In this document: positions 16,167 through 27,218 of the stretch, in pieces
Layout of the letters: every line of letters begins with the position of its first letter
Position numbering within the stretch: position 1 is the first letter of the stretch
Made by a program: the position numbers and the translations under genes
DNA from: Monoplex corrugatus
Lineage: Eukaryota; Mollusca; Gastropoda; Littorinimorpha; Ranellidae
DNA: 64,000 bases
Assembly (NCBI GenBank): GCA_030674185.1
Contig: CM060312.1
Coordinates: 73,970,237-74,034,236, forward strand
Direction: 5' to 3'
The notes under the pieces: model-generated
Databases searched by the model: none
Seen by the model: only the letters and a program-made list of their open reading frames with translations
Told to the model about the DNA's origin: nothing

Positions 16167-18878
16167 TTAAAGATAATTCGCTATAGGACTTTTTGACAGG
16201 CTAACAAAAAATTCATATGTTAAGGATGGTGAGGCAAATATGTCAGAAACTGTCTTCGTTGATAACATAGGTATATGTCGTTTTACTCGAACGCATGAAA
16301 GAATATGACTATGTGTAATCTTCTTTCCACACAGGCACACTATATTCCTGGTGTATTTTGTTTTGAAAGCATCAAGTTTCCACCTATACATAAGGGATTG
16401 TATACTTCTGCTGGCAGGGAACCGCTTAGGTGTTTTGCTAATTTCAAAATTCATGTAACACTTTTCATACTTTTTCTGTTTATCTTGAAACTGCTTCCAT
16501 ACGTAGGCGTCCACTAAGGTATAACACTCATGCAATGAGAGGGAAAGTTGTATATGTTTTGAATCTGGTGAGCTCTTTGCCCCCCGTTTGGCAGCCCTAT
16601 CAACCATATCATTGTAATGAAAAGAACTATGAGATGGTATCCAGCAGAAAGTAATATCAGTGCCTCTTAAGGATAAACTATTAATCAAGTGAGTAATTTC
16701 CAATATCATTTCAGATCTTGTTTGTAATTTTGATAATTCAAGAGCTTGAAGTACAGATTTTGAATCAACGCAAAAAAGTATCTGGGGAATTGTCCTAGGA
16801 AGATTTATCATATAATTCAAAGCCATTAAGATTGCAAAGAGTTCTGCAGTAAAGACAGATTTATTAAGTCCTATATAGAAAGATTTCTCAATTTTGAGAG
16901 CAGGTATTAAAAACGCTGAGCCTGCTTGTCTTTCAATTATTGAACCATCAGTGTAAACTTTCAAGTGATTGGAATAAAAGTCTTCTATATGACATTTAAC
17001 GTGACTTGCCAGTAAGTTGATATTATCTTCTTTTTTTAAGTCAGTGTGGTGTATGTCAAATCGTGCTCTTTGGAGTTCCCAACTGGGTACTGGTGAAAAC
17101 GAAGGTCTTAAAGTTACAGGACCTGTGTCTAAATCAATTCCAGAGCCTTTCATAACTTCAGCTGTAAATGTTGCAAGCGTGACCTGTGAGGATATTGATT
17201 TAGCTCTTTTTGGAAAGTCGGTATCTGATCTTACTTTTGTCTCTGTTTTGATGCTATTTTCTATGGTAGTGTTTCTTAACAGAAATTTAGTAGAAGCGAC
17301 TTTCCTTTGTTCATCAAGTGGCAACAATTTGATTGCATTGTATATGCGATGGCAACAGGCATGCATTGGAAGACCCAGCGCAAGTTTGAAACCTTTACAA
17401 TCTATGCTCTGCAGTTTTGTGAGTAAGTGTTTTGGTGCACTGAAGAATATTTCTTGGGCATAGGTTAATTTAGATCTAATAAGCGATTTACTGAGATGAA
17501 CAAGTGTTGATGCATCTTGTCCCCATATCTGTTTGCGAACTATTTTCAAGAAATTTAAACTTTTTTGAGCTTTTGTTAATAAGTATTCAATATGCTGATT
17601 CCAAGATAATTTGGCTGTAAGGGAAACCCCTAAGAATTTAATTGACTCATTATACTGAAGAAGAGTATCTCCCAGTTTGAACGTGGGAACATTTGCTGGG
17701 TTAGCTCCACTGTTAAACAAAACTATCTTTGTTTTTTCCACGGATAGATGCAGTCCATTTTCTACCATATATCGTGCTATTTTATCGAGTTCTAATTGAT
17801 AACATTTACGCGTATAATTAAGACAGCGCAAAGGAGTTTTTCTTTTCATATTTACCTGCATCCACATGCATAAATCATCAGCATATTGAGCTAAAGTTAC
17901 ATGTTTAGAAATTTTACTGGGTAGGTCATGCAATAATATCATGAAGAGAAGGGGAGCAATAACGGATCCCTGAGGGATACCCATTTGAAGAAATCGTTTT
18001 GAAGAATACACATTTTCGATCCTCGTTTGAATTACACGGTCTTCTAAGAAGCATTGGACATAATCAAAAATGTGACCTGTTAGCCCAATACTTTTCAATT
18101 TGAGTAATAATCGGGAATGCCATACCTGGTCGTATGCTTTAGTTATATCAAAAAATGTAGCTAAAACACATTGGCGTCTGGCAAATTGTTGTTTGATATT
18201 AGTGGTTAGCTTTGTTAGGAGTTCCACTGGTGACCTGCCTTTTCTAAACCCTGCCTGATTCACTGGTAATATGTTGTTCTTTTCACAGTAGTACATCAAT
18301 CTCTTTAGAATTATTTTCTCCATAAGTTTACATACGTGCGATGTTAATGCAATTGGCCTATAGTTTTTCAAGTCAATATTGCATTTACCTACTTTTAGTA
18401 CAGGAACCACTATTGATTGTTTCCAATAGTCGGGCAGTTTGCCGCTATTCCAGCATTTTTTAAACATATTATGTAGCAAGATTAAAACATTTTCTGGTAA
18501 ATTTTTCAACATCTCATTGGAAATTGCATCAAATCCTACTGATGTCTTTTTATTTGGAATTGATTTAATGGCATCTTTTAATTCTTGGAGCGTGATTGGT
18601 GCATTTACATAGTGCGTATTATCTGGGACAGGATCCTTGTATGCGTCGGTCTTTTCTTCCTGTACCCTATAATTTCTACTAGAGGCAGGAAGTCCTTCTA
18701 CTCGACAGACCTCAGCAAACATGTCTGCAAAAGCTTCTGCTTTCTCCTGTGAGCTAGGTAAAGGATTGTTTTCTAGCTTTACTGGAATTGATGGCAACTT
18801 GATCCCATTTTTCATTGTTTTCAGTTTTTCCCAAATCTTTTGCATATCTTTATGGTCACTTACTTCATATGTACACAC
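16167..18878 (-). CDS. Non-LTR retrotransposon ORF2 C-terminal part: reverse transcriptase and RNase H
   Basis: An uninterrupted 903-residue frame. Reverse transcriptase motifs appear in order: KNYRPIALTS, FFDITKAYDQVWH (~240), GIPQGSVIAPLLF (~300) and QYADD (~331). A cellular-type RNase H domain follows: VYTDGS (~641), TAELFAILMAL, CVDSKSVLQAL and WIPSHS...MVDRAAKRG (~750-760), with all four acidic catalytic positions apparently present. RT plus RNase H without a retained endonuclease suggests a 5'-truncated member of the I group. The host strand has no splice sites here. The lack of stops means the copy is young. The first Met is simply the first in the frame; the true N-terminus with the endonuclease is missing. 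Confidence 0.9.
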   Translation of the reverse strand: MCTYEVSDHKDMQKIWEKLKTMKNGIKLPSIPVKLENNPLPSSQEKAEAFADMFAEVCRVEGLPASSRNYRVQEEKTDAYKDPVPDNTHYVNAPITLQELKDAIKSIPNKKTSVGFDAISNEMLKNLPENVLILLHNMFKKCWNSGKLPDYWKQSIVVPVLKVGKCNIDLKNYRPIALTSHVCKLMEKIILKRLMYYCEKNNILPVNQAGFRKGRSPVELLTKLTTNIKQQFARRQCVLATFFDITKAYDQVWHSRLLLKLKSIGLTGHIFDYVQCFLEDRVIQTRIENVYSSKRFLQMGIPQGSVIAPLLFMILLHDLPSKISKHVTLAQYADDLCMWMQVNMKRKTPLRCLNYTRKCYQLELDKIARYMVENGLHLSVEKTKIVLFNSGANPANVPTFKLGDTLLQYNESIKFLGVSLTAKLSWNQHIEYLLTKAQKSLNFLKIVRKQIWGQDASTLVHLSKSLIRSKLTYAQEIFFSAPKHLLTKLQSIDCKGFKLALGLPMHACCHRIYNAIKLLPLDEQRKVASTKFLLRNTTIENSIKTETKVRSDTDFPKRAKSISSQVTLATFTAEVMKGSGIDLDTGPVTLRPSFSPVPSWELQRARFDIHHTDLKKEDNINLLASHVKCHIEDFYSNHLKVYTDGSIIERQAGSAFLIPALKIEKSFYIGLNKSVFTAELFAILMALNYMINLPRTIPQILFCVDSKSVLQALELSKLQTRSEMILEITHLINSLSLRGTDITFCWIPSHSSFHYNDMVDRAAKRGAKSSPDSKHIQLSLSLHECYTLVDAYVWKQFQDKQKKYEKCYMNFEISKTPKRFPASRSIQSLMYRWKLDAFKTKYTRNIVCLCGKKITHSHILSCVRVKRHIPMLSTKTVSDIFASPSLTYEFFVSLSKSPIANYL

Positions 18879-18883
18879 ATTAA

Positions 18884-19402
18884 CTTCAGGGATCAGGTCA
18901 GATTGATAGACAACAAATGTGACCCAGTCTCACAAATGGATACATATCTCACACCTGTGAGATATGTGTATGGTGATAACAAATGTCAGAAAAGTGTATG
19001 AATGCTTGACTGTCTTGGATTTTTTTTTCTTCTTCTGATTAGTCACAAAACAATAGCCCATCTATGCCTGTGCCATTGAATTGAAAACAATGTATGGATT
19101 GTTGGGGTCCTGAAAGAAGTTGAGTTGTGGGTAGTGATATGAAAATTGCCCATTTCAGGTTATTTCAGGTGTTACTGTAATTACTCATTTTGATTGCTTG
19201 TTCGGGGTGATTTTCACTGAGAAATGTTTCATTGAGAAGTTGCATGAAAAACCCAAAGAACAAGTTTCAGCTAAAATATCTCAATTTCACCTGGACAGAT
19301 CCTGACCATGTTATATTTCATATTTGCCCAGGTGTGAGATATGTATCCATTTGTGAGACTGGGTCACATTTGTTGTCTATCAATCTGACCTGATCCCTGA
19401 AG
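18884..19402. mobile_element. 519-bp TTAA MITE with perfect 74-bp inverted ends
   Basis: The outer sequence CTTCAGGGATCAGGTCAG continues into a perfectly matched 74-bp inverted terminal repeat. TTAA flanks it at 18880-18883 and 19403-19406. There is no coding capacity. It sits immediately at the 5' (truncation) end of the LINE frame at 16167-18878. The TIRs could form a long hairpin. Confidence 0.95.
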
Positions 19403-19406
19403 TTAA

Positions 19407-20309
19407 AGTTCACATCCACCTTATGTGTTATGATTGCAAGTAGGGAAATAAAGAAAAAAGATTTTGTTTTAAGTTCAAGATACAGTATGCCTACAAGATT
19501 GCTTGCTAACGATTCAGTTGCTTGCTAACGATTCAGGTACTCAGACATAATCTTGTAAATGCTTGAGTTGTGCTCAATAGTATGATGATTCTTTTGAAAC
19601 ATGTTTTCCCATAAATAATGGTGAGTGTTGATAATTGGTGCTGATGGGGGGATTGGTGAGATGGAGCCCAGTGAGGATATGAACCGATACACAAGCTGGC
19701 ATAGACTCCATACATTCGCAATCAGCATGACACTATACGACACGGTCGTATGGTGTAAAGGAAAAGCTCAGTTATAGGGCATTCCTTGTTAAAGATCATT
19801 CCATGTTCATGTCGCACATATTTGGCTGTCCATGTTGGCAGGGGAAATGACTGAGGCATGGCCATTTATTTTTGTTCATGTCTGTTTTTTAAGTTTATAT
19901 GTCAGGTTGTGACAGCACTTGCAGTCAAGACTTCCCCAGTCATTAAAGAGTCATGACAGCACATTTTCCTATAGGCTTTAAACCTTTTTTTTTGTCTAGA
20001 TTTGAAACTGATCTTATTTTTACATATTGTTGTAGGTTTGATTGTTAGAGGACAAAGGTAGAGGGAGAAGTTGTACTGTTTTACAAAATTAGTGGAAGAA
20101 GATGAAGTTCTCATGAGATTGTGCTCTGCATTGATAGATAGAATTGTGGAATTGGCAGGATTTGAATCTGTACACCATCACATGTGAAACTTCACCATTT
20201 AAGAGTCAACATTTGCACTCACTGGGTATGTCTTTGGGTAACCCATACAGAAAACCTAGATAGCTGAAGTCAGAGGTACCAGGCCTTCAGGCGCCTTCTA
20301 ACAAACCAT
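19407..20309. other. Intergenic, no gene recognised
   Basis: AT-rich, apparently unique sequence. An 18-bp direct duplication (TTGCTTGCTAACGATTCA) lies at about 19500-19537. Confidence 0.5.
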
Positions 20310-21752
20310 AGTCCCATGCAGTGTCAAATGCCAATACAGTCATCTGTAGTTAATGGCCGAAACACTTGCATGATGGGGATTTCTCCTCTGAGGACCTTCT
20401 GCTGTCCAGTTCTCTCCAGACTTTCTTACTACCATATGCCAACATAGTCATCTGCATCAGACAAGAATGATGCTTGTCCATTCAGTTCCCATGCAGTATA
20501 ATACAAATGCCAACATAGTCATCTGCATCAGATAGTAATGGCGCTTGTCCATTCAGTTCCCATGCAGTATAATGCAAATGCCAACATCTACATCAGACAA
20601 GAATGGCGCTTGACCATTCAGTTCCCATGCAGTATACATGTAATGCAAATGCCAACATAGTCATCTGCCTCAGACAAGAATGGCGCTTGTCCATTCAGTT
20701 CCCATGCAGTATAATGCAAATGCCAACATCTACATCAGACAAGAATGGCGCTTGTCCATTCAGTTCCCATGCAGTATAATGCAAATGCCAACATCTACAT
20801 CAGACAAGAATGGCGCTTGACCATTCAGTTCTCATGCAGTATAATGCAAATGCCAACATCAACATCAGACAAAAATGGCACTTGTCATTTAGTTCCCACA
20901 CAGTATAATGCAAATGCCAACGTCAACATCAGACAAAAATGGCGCTTGTCATTTAGTTCCCACACAGTATAATGCAAATGCCAACGTCAACATCAGACAA
21001 AAATGGCGCTTGTCATTCAGTTCCCACACAGTATAATGCAAATGCCAACATCAACATCAGACAAAAATGGCGCTTGTCATTTAGTTCCCACACAGTATAA
21101 TGCAAATGCCAACGTCAACATCAGACAAGAATGGCGCTTGTCATTCAGTTCCCACACAGTATAATGCAAATGCCAACATCTGCATCAGACAAAAATGGCG
21201 CTTGTCATTCAGTTCCCACACAGTATAATGCAAATGCCAACATAGTCATCTGCATCAGACAAAAATGGCGCTTGTCATTCAGTTCCCATACAATATAATG
21301 CAAATGCCAACATAGTCATCTGCATCAGACAAAAATGGCGCTTGTCATTCAGTTCCCACACAGTATAATGCAAATGCCAACATCTGCATCAGACAAGAAT
21401 GGCGCTTGTTCATTCAGTTCTCATGCAGTATAATACAAATGCCAACATCTGCATCAGACAAGAATGGCGCTTGTTCATTCAGTTCTCATGCAGTATAATG
21501 CAAATGCCAACATCTGCATCAGACAAAAATGGCGCTTGTCATTCAGTTCCCACACAGTATAATACAAATGCCAACATCTACATCAGACAAGAATGGCGCT
21601 TGTTCATTCAGTTCTCATGCAGTATAATGCAAATGCCAACATCTACATCAGACAAGAATGGCGCTTGTCATTCAGTTCTCATGCAGTATAATACAAATGC
21701 CAACATCTACATCAGACAAGAATGGCGCTTGTCCTTTCAGTTCCCTTCAAGG
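20310..21752 (+). repeat. ~65-bp tandem array, about 21 copies
   Basis: The unit contains ATGGCGCTTGTCCATTCAGT, CAGTATAATGCAAATGCC and AACATCTACATCAGACAA. Some units carry an extra AGTCAT. The left end (20310-20440) is diverged. Each unit has an ATG, which produces short open frames without coding meaning. Confidence 0.9.
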
Positions 21753-22019
21753 TGGAGCAGCAATGAGTCCTGTATCTCAATAGGATCAGGTGGACTGACA
21801 TGGAGACATGGCTGACTACATCTTTTTTGACCATCAAGGTCCATGATAGCCAGCAGGAACTGGAAAAGAAAATGCCACGTTCAATGGCAGATGCAGGCCA
21901 ACCATGTAGACAGTAAACAAAGCAAGACACACTTGCATATATATGCATCCCACCACCACCTACTGCCCCCACCAGACTCATCTAATTTGTTCATGCTTTC
22001 TTTCGGGAAAAGCTGCCCA

Positions 22020-22220
22020 GATTTTATAGTAATGCTGATGGTGGTGATGATAATGAACAATAGTGATAATGATGGTAATGATAATAGTAATGATAATGAT
22101 AATAATAGTAGTAAAAAAAATAGTAATGATGATAATAAGAATAATAAGAATAATGATAATAATAAGAAGAAAAAATAAGAATAAGAATAATGATGATGAT
22201 GATGATGATGAATAATGATA
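22020..22220 (+). repeat. GAT/AAT trinucleotide-rich tract
   Basis: Irregular GATAAT, AATAGT and GATGAT repeats. Low complexity on both strands. Confidence 0.9.
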
Positions 22221-22244
22221 ATGATGATAACAGCAACAACAACA

Positions 22245-22405
22245 ATGATCAGTGCCAGGGGCATCTCCTTAGATTATGTGCCTGAATGCATTGATTTGTG
22301 TATGTAATATTTTCTTTTCCTTTTTTCGTTTTGAAACGATTATAACCCTGATATGGTTCTACGCAGTCAGCTGGGCTTTAAACAAAGATAACAATAAGCT
22401 CTAAG
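22245..22405 (+). mobile_element. Dispersed LINE-like 3' tail, copy 1
   Basis: CAGTGCCAGGGGCATCTCCT starts it and CCCTGATATGGTTCTACGCA...GCTGGGCTTTAAACAAAG ends it. It matches 22535-22730 and 24445-24620. The common end plus a short AAC/AAT tail suggests the 3' end of a non-LTR element. No coding part is retained. Confidence 0.6.
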
Positions 22406-22534
22406 GAAATGTGAACTGTTTTGTGGCAGTTTTAGGTACAATAGACCAGTTTATTTGTATGTTTTTTTAAAGTCATGTCGATGCGTTTGTATTCAGGTTT
22501 CTTTTTGTGTTAATCTCACAGGTGAAAAATGCAT

Positions 22535-22730
22535 TGGAATGACTGATGCCAGGGTCATATCTTTAGATTATTTGTGTGAACGCAAGCATATGCATACTCA
22601 ATATTTTCCAGTCCCCCCCCCCCCCCCCAAGGCCATTGACATGTTTAGTATGTATGGGTTTTATTTTAGATTGTTATAGTCCTGATATGGTTCTAAATCA
22701 GTTGGCTGGGCTTTAAATGCTAACAATCAT
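22535..22730 (+). mobile_element. Dispersed LINE-like 3' tail, copy 2
   Basis: Same order of blocks (TGCCAGGGTCATATCTTTAG, then GTCCTGATATGGTTCT, GGCTGGGCTTTAAATG), with a C17-18 run inserted at 22612-22628. Confidence 0.6.
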
Positions 22731-23296
22731 GATATTATTAGCTTACTGAAATGGAGTTGTTTCGCATAATGAAAGCATAACCAAGGAGAGCTCTTCATGC
22801 TATGTTAACTTTTTAGTTGGATGAAATGCATTTTGCCATGGTGACCTCAGTTTTTCATCTCATGTAGAATTTTTCTTCTCATATAAAATACTAGAACACT
22901 GCCCCCACACCCCAAAGTTTCTGTTGATATTCATTTGCTTTCTGAGTGTGTGTGCTTTTATTTTCATTTTCAGTTTAATTCGTGAAAGACGTATAAAGTG
23001 AGCAAAATGAACAAAAGTAGTGTTTTTGTTGCATGTTTTTTTGTTTGATTGCTTTAAATGACTTAACTAAGTTGACGTTTTCCTTATAGTATACAGTAAT
23101 AATTTCTTTAATTATGAAAAAAAAATCTGCCTAGTCTTTTTTTAAGACTTTCACACCAGTTGTGTTCATCCTTTAGTTTTACATTGAATTTCGTTGTGTT
23201 ATGTTCTTTGCTTTGTGATATTGTTTACTTATACGTTTTTTTTTTTAGCCTGCATAGACATAATTGTTTATTGAATTAAGTGCTTAAGAGTAAAGA

Positions 23297-23297
23297 G

Positions 23298-23368
<71 letters not shown>

Positions 23369-23440
23369 TGTGTGTGTGTGTATGTGTGTGTGTGTGTGTG
23401 TATGTGTCTGTGTATGAGTGTCTATGTGTGTGTGTGTATA

Positions 23441-23471
<31 letters not shown>

Positions 23472-23577
23472 ATGTGTGTGTGTATGTATGTGTGTGTGTG
23501 TGTATGTCTGTGTGTGTGTGTGTATGTGTATGTGTGTGTGTGTGTGTTGACCCTGTACTTCTTACTCCCCATCCCAC

Positions 23578-23616
<39 letters not shown>

Positions 23617-23712
23617 TGTGTGTGTTATGCATGTGTGTGCATGCATGCGTGTGTGTGTGTGTGTGTGCGTGTGTGTGCATGTGTGTGTGTTCATGTGTGT
23701 GTGTGTGTGTTT
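23297..23712 (+). repeat. GT microsatellite, about 415 bp
   Basis: (GT)n with TATG and GCGT interruptions, broken once by non-repeat sequence at about 23549-23579. Confidence 0.95.
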
Positions 23713-24444
23713 ATCAGATAATTTTTGCATTTTTCTTCCTTATTTTTTTCTCGAGTAATATCAGTAATCGCTACTACAATATTTCCTGTTACAGATTTGA
23801 TGTTATTCTTGACGAACTATGTTTCTGCTTTGGTGTATTGGTGTGTGTATATCCAAGTTTGCATTAATGTATTGACATGACAATGTTTCCTCATCCCTTT
23901 TTCATCTTTTGGCCTTTTTTTACCCCAAAGTGTAACATGCATTCTTTTATATAGACTGTTTGCACTATTCAAAGGGAATTATTATTATTATTATTATGTT
24001 TTATTATTATTATTATCATGGTGCTTATTATTATAGCTATTGCCATTATTGTTATTGAAAGGGAAGTTGGTTCAGTTGAGCCCATTCCCCCTGTGGGGAT
24101 GCCGGGGGCTCTGTCCGCATAAATAGTACCCCACCTTCTGGAAATTCTGTGCTAGAAATGTCCTCTTTTCTGTCACTTCTGTTTTCTACCTTGTTCCTTT
24201 GCTTTCTGTCATTTCTTCCTTTCACTTTCTGCCTTGCTGGTCCATTCACCTGTATGTGTACTTTTTCTTAGGACTGATAATTGGATACATGTATTAAGTG
24301 CATTTTTGGCTCGAGGGAAGTGAGATATGCGGAAGCAATTTTAGGTAATTTACGCCTGTTTGTATATATGTTTTGGTGTCCTTAGGTATGCTTATATTTG
24401 TATTCATGTGTGTTTTTTAAATCCCCTGTGTGATATATTGGATG
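23713..24444. other. Intergenic, no gene recognised
   Basis: AT-rich with an ATT trinucleotide patch at 23980-24055. A short C/G-richer patch (24060-24130) has no recognised meaning. Confidence 0.5.
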
Positions 24445-24620
24445 GAGTGGTCAACGCCAGGGGCATGTCCTTAGATTACGTGCACAATTGCATTGATATG
24501 TGTACTTAATTTTTTCTTTTTTTTTTTCCTGTTGAAGTATTGTGTGTTTTGAAGCAGCTATAGTCCTGATATGGCTCTACGCAGTCGGCTGGGCTTTAAA
24601 CAACAACAATAATAATATGT
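24445..24620 (+). mobile_element. Dispersed LINE-like 3' tail, copy 3
   Basis: ACGCCAGGGGCATGTCCTTA through GTCCTGATATGGCTCTACGC and GGCTGGGCTTTAAACAACAA, ending in an AAC/AAT tail. A partial fourth copy of the end lies near 52140-52205. Confidence 0.65.
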
Positions 24621-25439
24621 TGAGCCCATGGTGTCTCTGTATGTGTTGATGAAAATGTGTTGGCAAGGTTTTCTCAACTGTTTTTGAAATGAAATGTCAT
24701 GTAACGTGGACCACGGTTTGGTACATGGTCCAGTACGGTAGTGTGGTCATGTGCGAAAGACTGAATGGTTCTGACCTATTGACTTGGCACTGCAGCTAGA
24801 TGAACTGAAAATATTTTAGTGAGAAAATCTTGGGTCTTTATCCAAATATTTTTCTCAAACTGTTTATGGATATGACCCTTTGTCTCAGCAGTGCAACTGG
24901 ATAACTGAGAATATATCAGTGAGAAAGTCTTGGCTGTTTATTCAAAGATCTTTTATAAAATTGTGTCTGGGTGGGATTTTGTTTCAGCAGTGCAACTGGA
25001 GAACTGAATATATTTTAGTAAGAAAGTCTTGGTTGAGTTCGTTGAGAGCTGAAAATGTTTTAGTAAGAAAGTCTTGGTCGAGTTCGTTGAGAACTGAGAA
25101 TGTTTTAGTAAGAAAATCTTGGTTGAGTTCATTCAAAGTTTTTTTTTTTATCAAACTGTTAGTGGATTCAAATATTTGTCATTCTGGACAATTGTGACTG
25201 TAGAAATTTTACTCTTCTCTATTTTCAGTGTCTCCCTATTTCCAGTTTCACATTGAAAAGAAAAGAGTGTGTGTTTCATGTCAACCAGAAAGAAAGAATG
25301 TTTATGATTGTGTGCCCGTTTGTCTATAGAAAGGAGAATCTCCAGACAGAGTTCTCAGCTGTTTCCAACAACAGATAGGTTGTTGCCAATTTTGGATCGC
25401 AAACTTGGTGTGACCCAACAGAAATTACAAAAAAATATA
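24621..25439. other. Intergenic with a short irregular tandem repeat
   Basis: Between 24780 and 25140, blocks ending GAAAATNTTTTAGTNAGAAA...GTCTTGG recur four or five times at uneven spacing, with two close copies around 25020-25120. No gene recognised. Confidence 0.5.
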
Positions 25440-25494
25440 TTAACCCTTTGATTCTGTCCATCTGCCCGACTAGATTCAGAAGTCAAAGGGTTAA
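25440..25494. mobile_element. 55-bp TTAA palindrome, CCCTTTGACTCC family
   Basis: TTAACCCTTTGATTCTG... to AGAAGTCAAAGGGTTAA, a single-unit imperfect hairpin flanked by or including TTAA. Confidence 0.75.
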
Positions 25495-25504
25495 ATAATG
25501 TATG

Positions 25505-25560
25505 TTAACTCTTTGATTCTGTCAGTCTGCCCAACTAGATTGAGGAAGTCAAAAGGTTAA
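25505..25560. mobile_element. 56-bp TTAA palindrome, CCCTTTGACTCC family
   Basis: A second, slightly diverged copy only 10 bp from the first: TTAACTCTTTGATTCTGTC to GGAAGTCAAAAGGTTAA. Confidence 0.75.
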
Positions 25561-26861
25561 ATGACTTGACACATCTCGGATAGATGGGGAGGTGATCAGT
25601 GTGTTTCAAGATGCAAACTGATTTGAACAGTTTTCAGCTGTTTTTATCAGTCATTAATGTTTTTGAAAACGGAACTTGAGTGAAATATCCCATCTTTATA
25701 AAAAGGATGTTGCTATTATAGTTGTACCATTCTGTTTACATTATTTTCCTGCTTAGAACTGTGTTTCCATGACCTTTCTGCATAGAATCTTGATGAAGGA
25801 AGCCACACAGAACGAAACCCTGAGATTGGCAAAGGTGTTGTCTGTGTTTCTATGTTTGCAAGCACTGTGCAGCTTGATTGTGACAGCTAAGTCCTGATGA
25901 CTGAAAGTTCATGACTGAAACAGAAGCAGAAATATTGAAGGCTTGTGATACAAAGTCAATTAGGCAGACGTACAGTGTCAAACCCTTTGTTAGGGAGAAA
26001 AACAACACTGAAAACCAATTTTGTGACCATCAAAATCTTTATTTCACAGGTGATTAAAAAAAAAAAGAGTAATGATCATGACTAATACATGACATATCCA
26101 GATGAAAACAATAAAAATATTACTTTCAGTTTTTCAATTTCATGTAATGTTCAGACCATGACTGTGAATTATGTGACCTTCAAAAAACATGTAAATGCTT
26201 TGTTCAAAATGTATAAACAAGAATAAGCAGTCCCAAAAGATTGTTCCAGTTTTGCACAATTTGTATACTTTTCATCTTTATCATGAGATGTTCCTGTGAT
26301 CATTATAAATGCAAAACCAAAGCTAAAAACTCATACACATCCCACAGACAGACAGACAGACAGACAGACACACACACATACACACACACAGAGTAGTGAC
26401 TTTAAAGAATAGGGAGACTGGGAGACCATCACAATCAGAAAAATCAGAATGAAAATGGGCATTGTTAGATCACATTTACATTTACCTTGATCAGTTGATG
26501 TGCATATCTATACCCGGCATATGATGAGCTAAACCTCAACCATTTAAATACATCTAAATAAATCTTACCTTCCTTCATGAACTCCTTTGAACAGCAGTTC
26601 TTTTGAATTCAATTTGTAATGATTGAAGGCAGGTGCAGAATCTGATTCAAAGTCAAGTAACAATATGTAAACCCGTTCTAACTACTGTTAAACCCATTCC
26701 AACTATTGTGAACACATTGATAATGAAGCACTGTTCCCAGTGTGTATTTTTCTCAGGATACGCTGTGAACAGTGTGTGTATATTCATATTCATATTCTTT
26801 TGTCACAGTAGATTTACCACACGAAACTGTGCTTGCTCTTCCTCTTGATAATGTGTTAGCA
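25561..26861. other. Intergenic, AT-rich; possible distal end of the ELAPOR 3' region
   Basis: Reading the - strand, an AAATAAA at about 26036-26044 could be a polyadenylation signal, but the nearest ELAPOR coding exon is 7 kb away. A CAGA/CA patch lies at 26345-26390. No coding sequence recognised. Confidence 0.35.
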
Positions 26862-27218
26862 GCGCAGCGCCACCCATTTTTTTTTCTTTTTTTAACCAAG
26901 ATTTCAGAAAGGCAAGAAAGCTAACTGGTCTTCAAGGAGAGGGACCTTGGAAATCAACCTATCTTCAATGTTTTATATCAAGGCAGCCAGGCTCTTCACG
27001 ATTGTCAACTACTGTGGGATCCTTAGCATGCGCAGGCCAGAAGGCACATGGTTCCAACTAATTTTTCGTTTCCTACTGAAGGACTAGATGTTCAGTTTGA
27101 TTTTCTGGTCAAAGTTGAAGTTGAAAAGTTGAAGCCTTAACCGGGGGTGAATTCTGGAATCTCGAGTTTAGTTATTGGCAGTGAACGTCTGAACCATTCA
27201 GCCACTCTTCTCCTGGGA
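26862..27218 (-). mobile_element. tRNA-headed SINE with GGTGGCGCTG tail
   Basis: On the - strand it starts with a tRNA-like head (AGAGTGGCTGAATGGTTCAG as A box, a degraded B box near ATTCCAGAATTC). The body of about 280 bp ends in an A-rich run and GGGTGGCGCTGCGCTGC. From memory, tails of this GGTGGCGCTG kind occur in gastropod SINEs; I could not check this. The family differs from the SINE at 38520. Confidence 0.6.

Noticed and set aside
20745..21815. Repeated ATGGCGCTTGTC reading frames
   Set aside because: Each 65-bp unit has an ATG; frames shift between units and there is no splice or domain context.
23276..23758. Val/Cys and Thr/His proteins in GT/CA tracts (also 3587, 5134, 13537, 63690)
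   Set aside because: Translations of dinucleotide repeats.
25780..25830. Penelope-type CTTGATGAAGGAAGCC-like signature
   Set aside because: Only a short resemblance; no coding or terminal structure around it.
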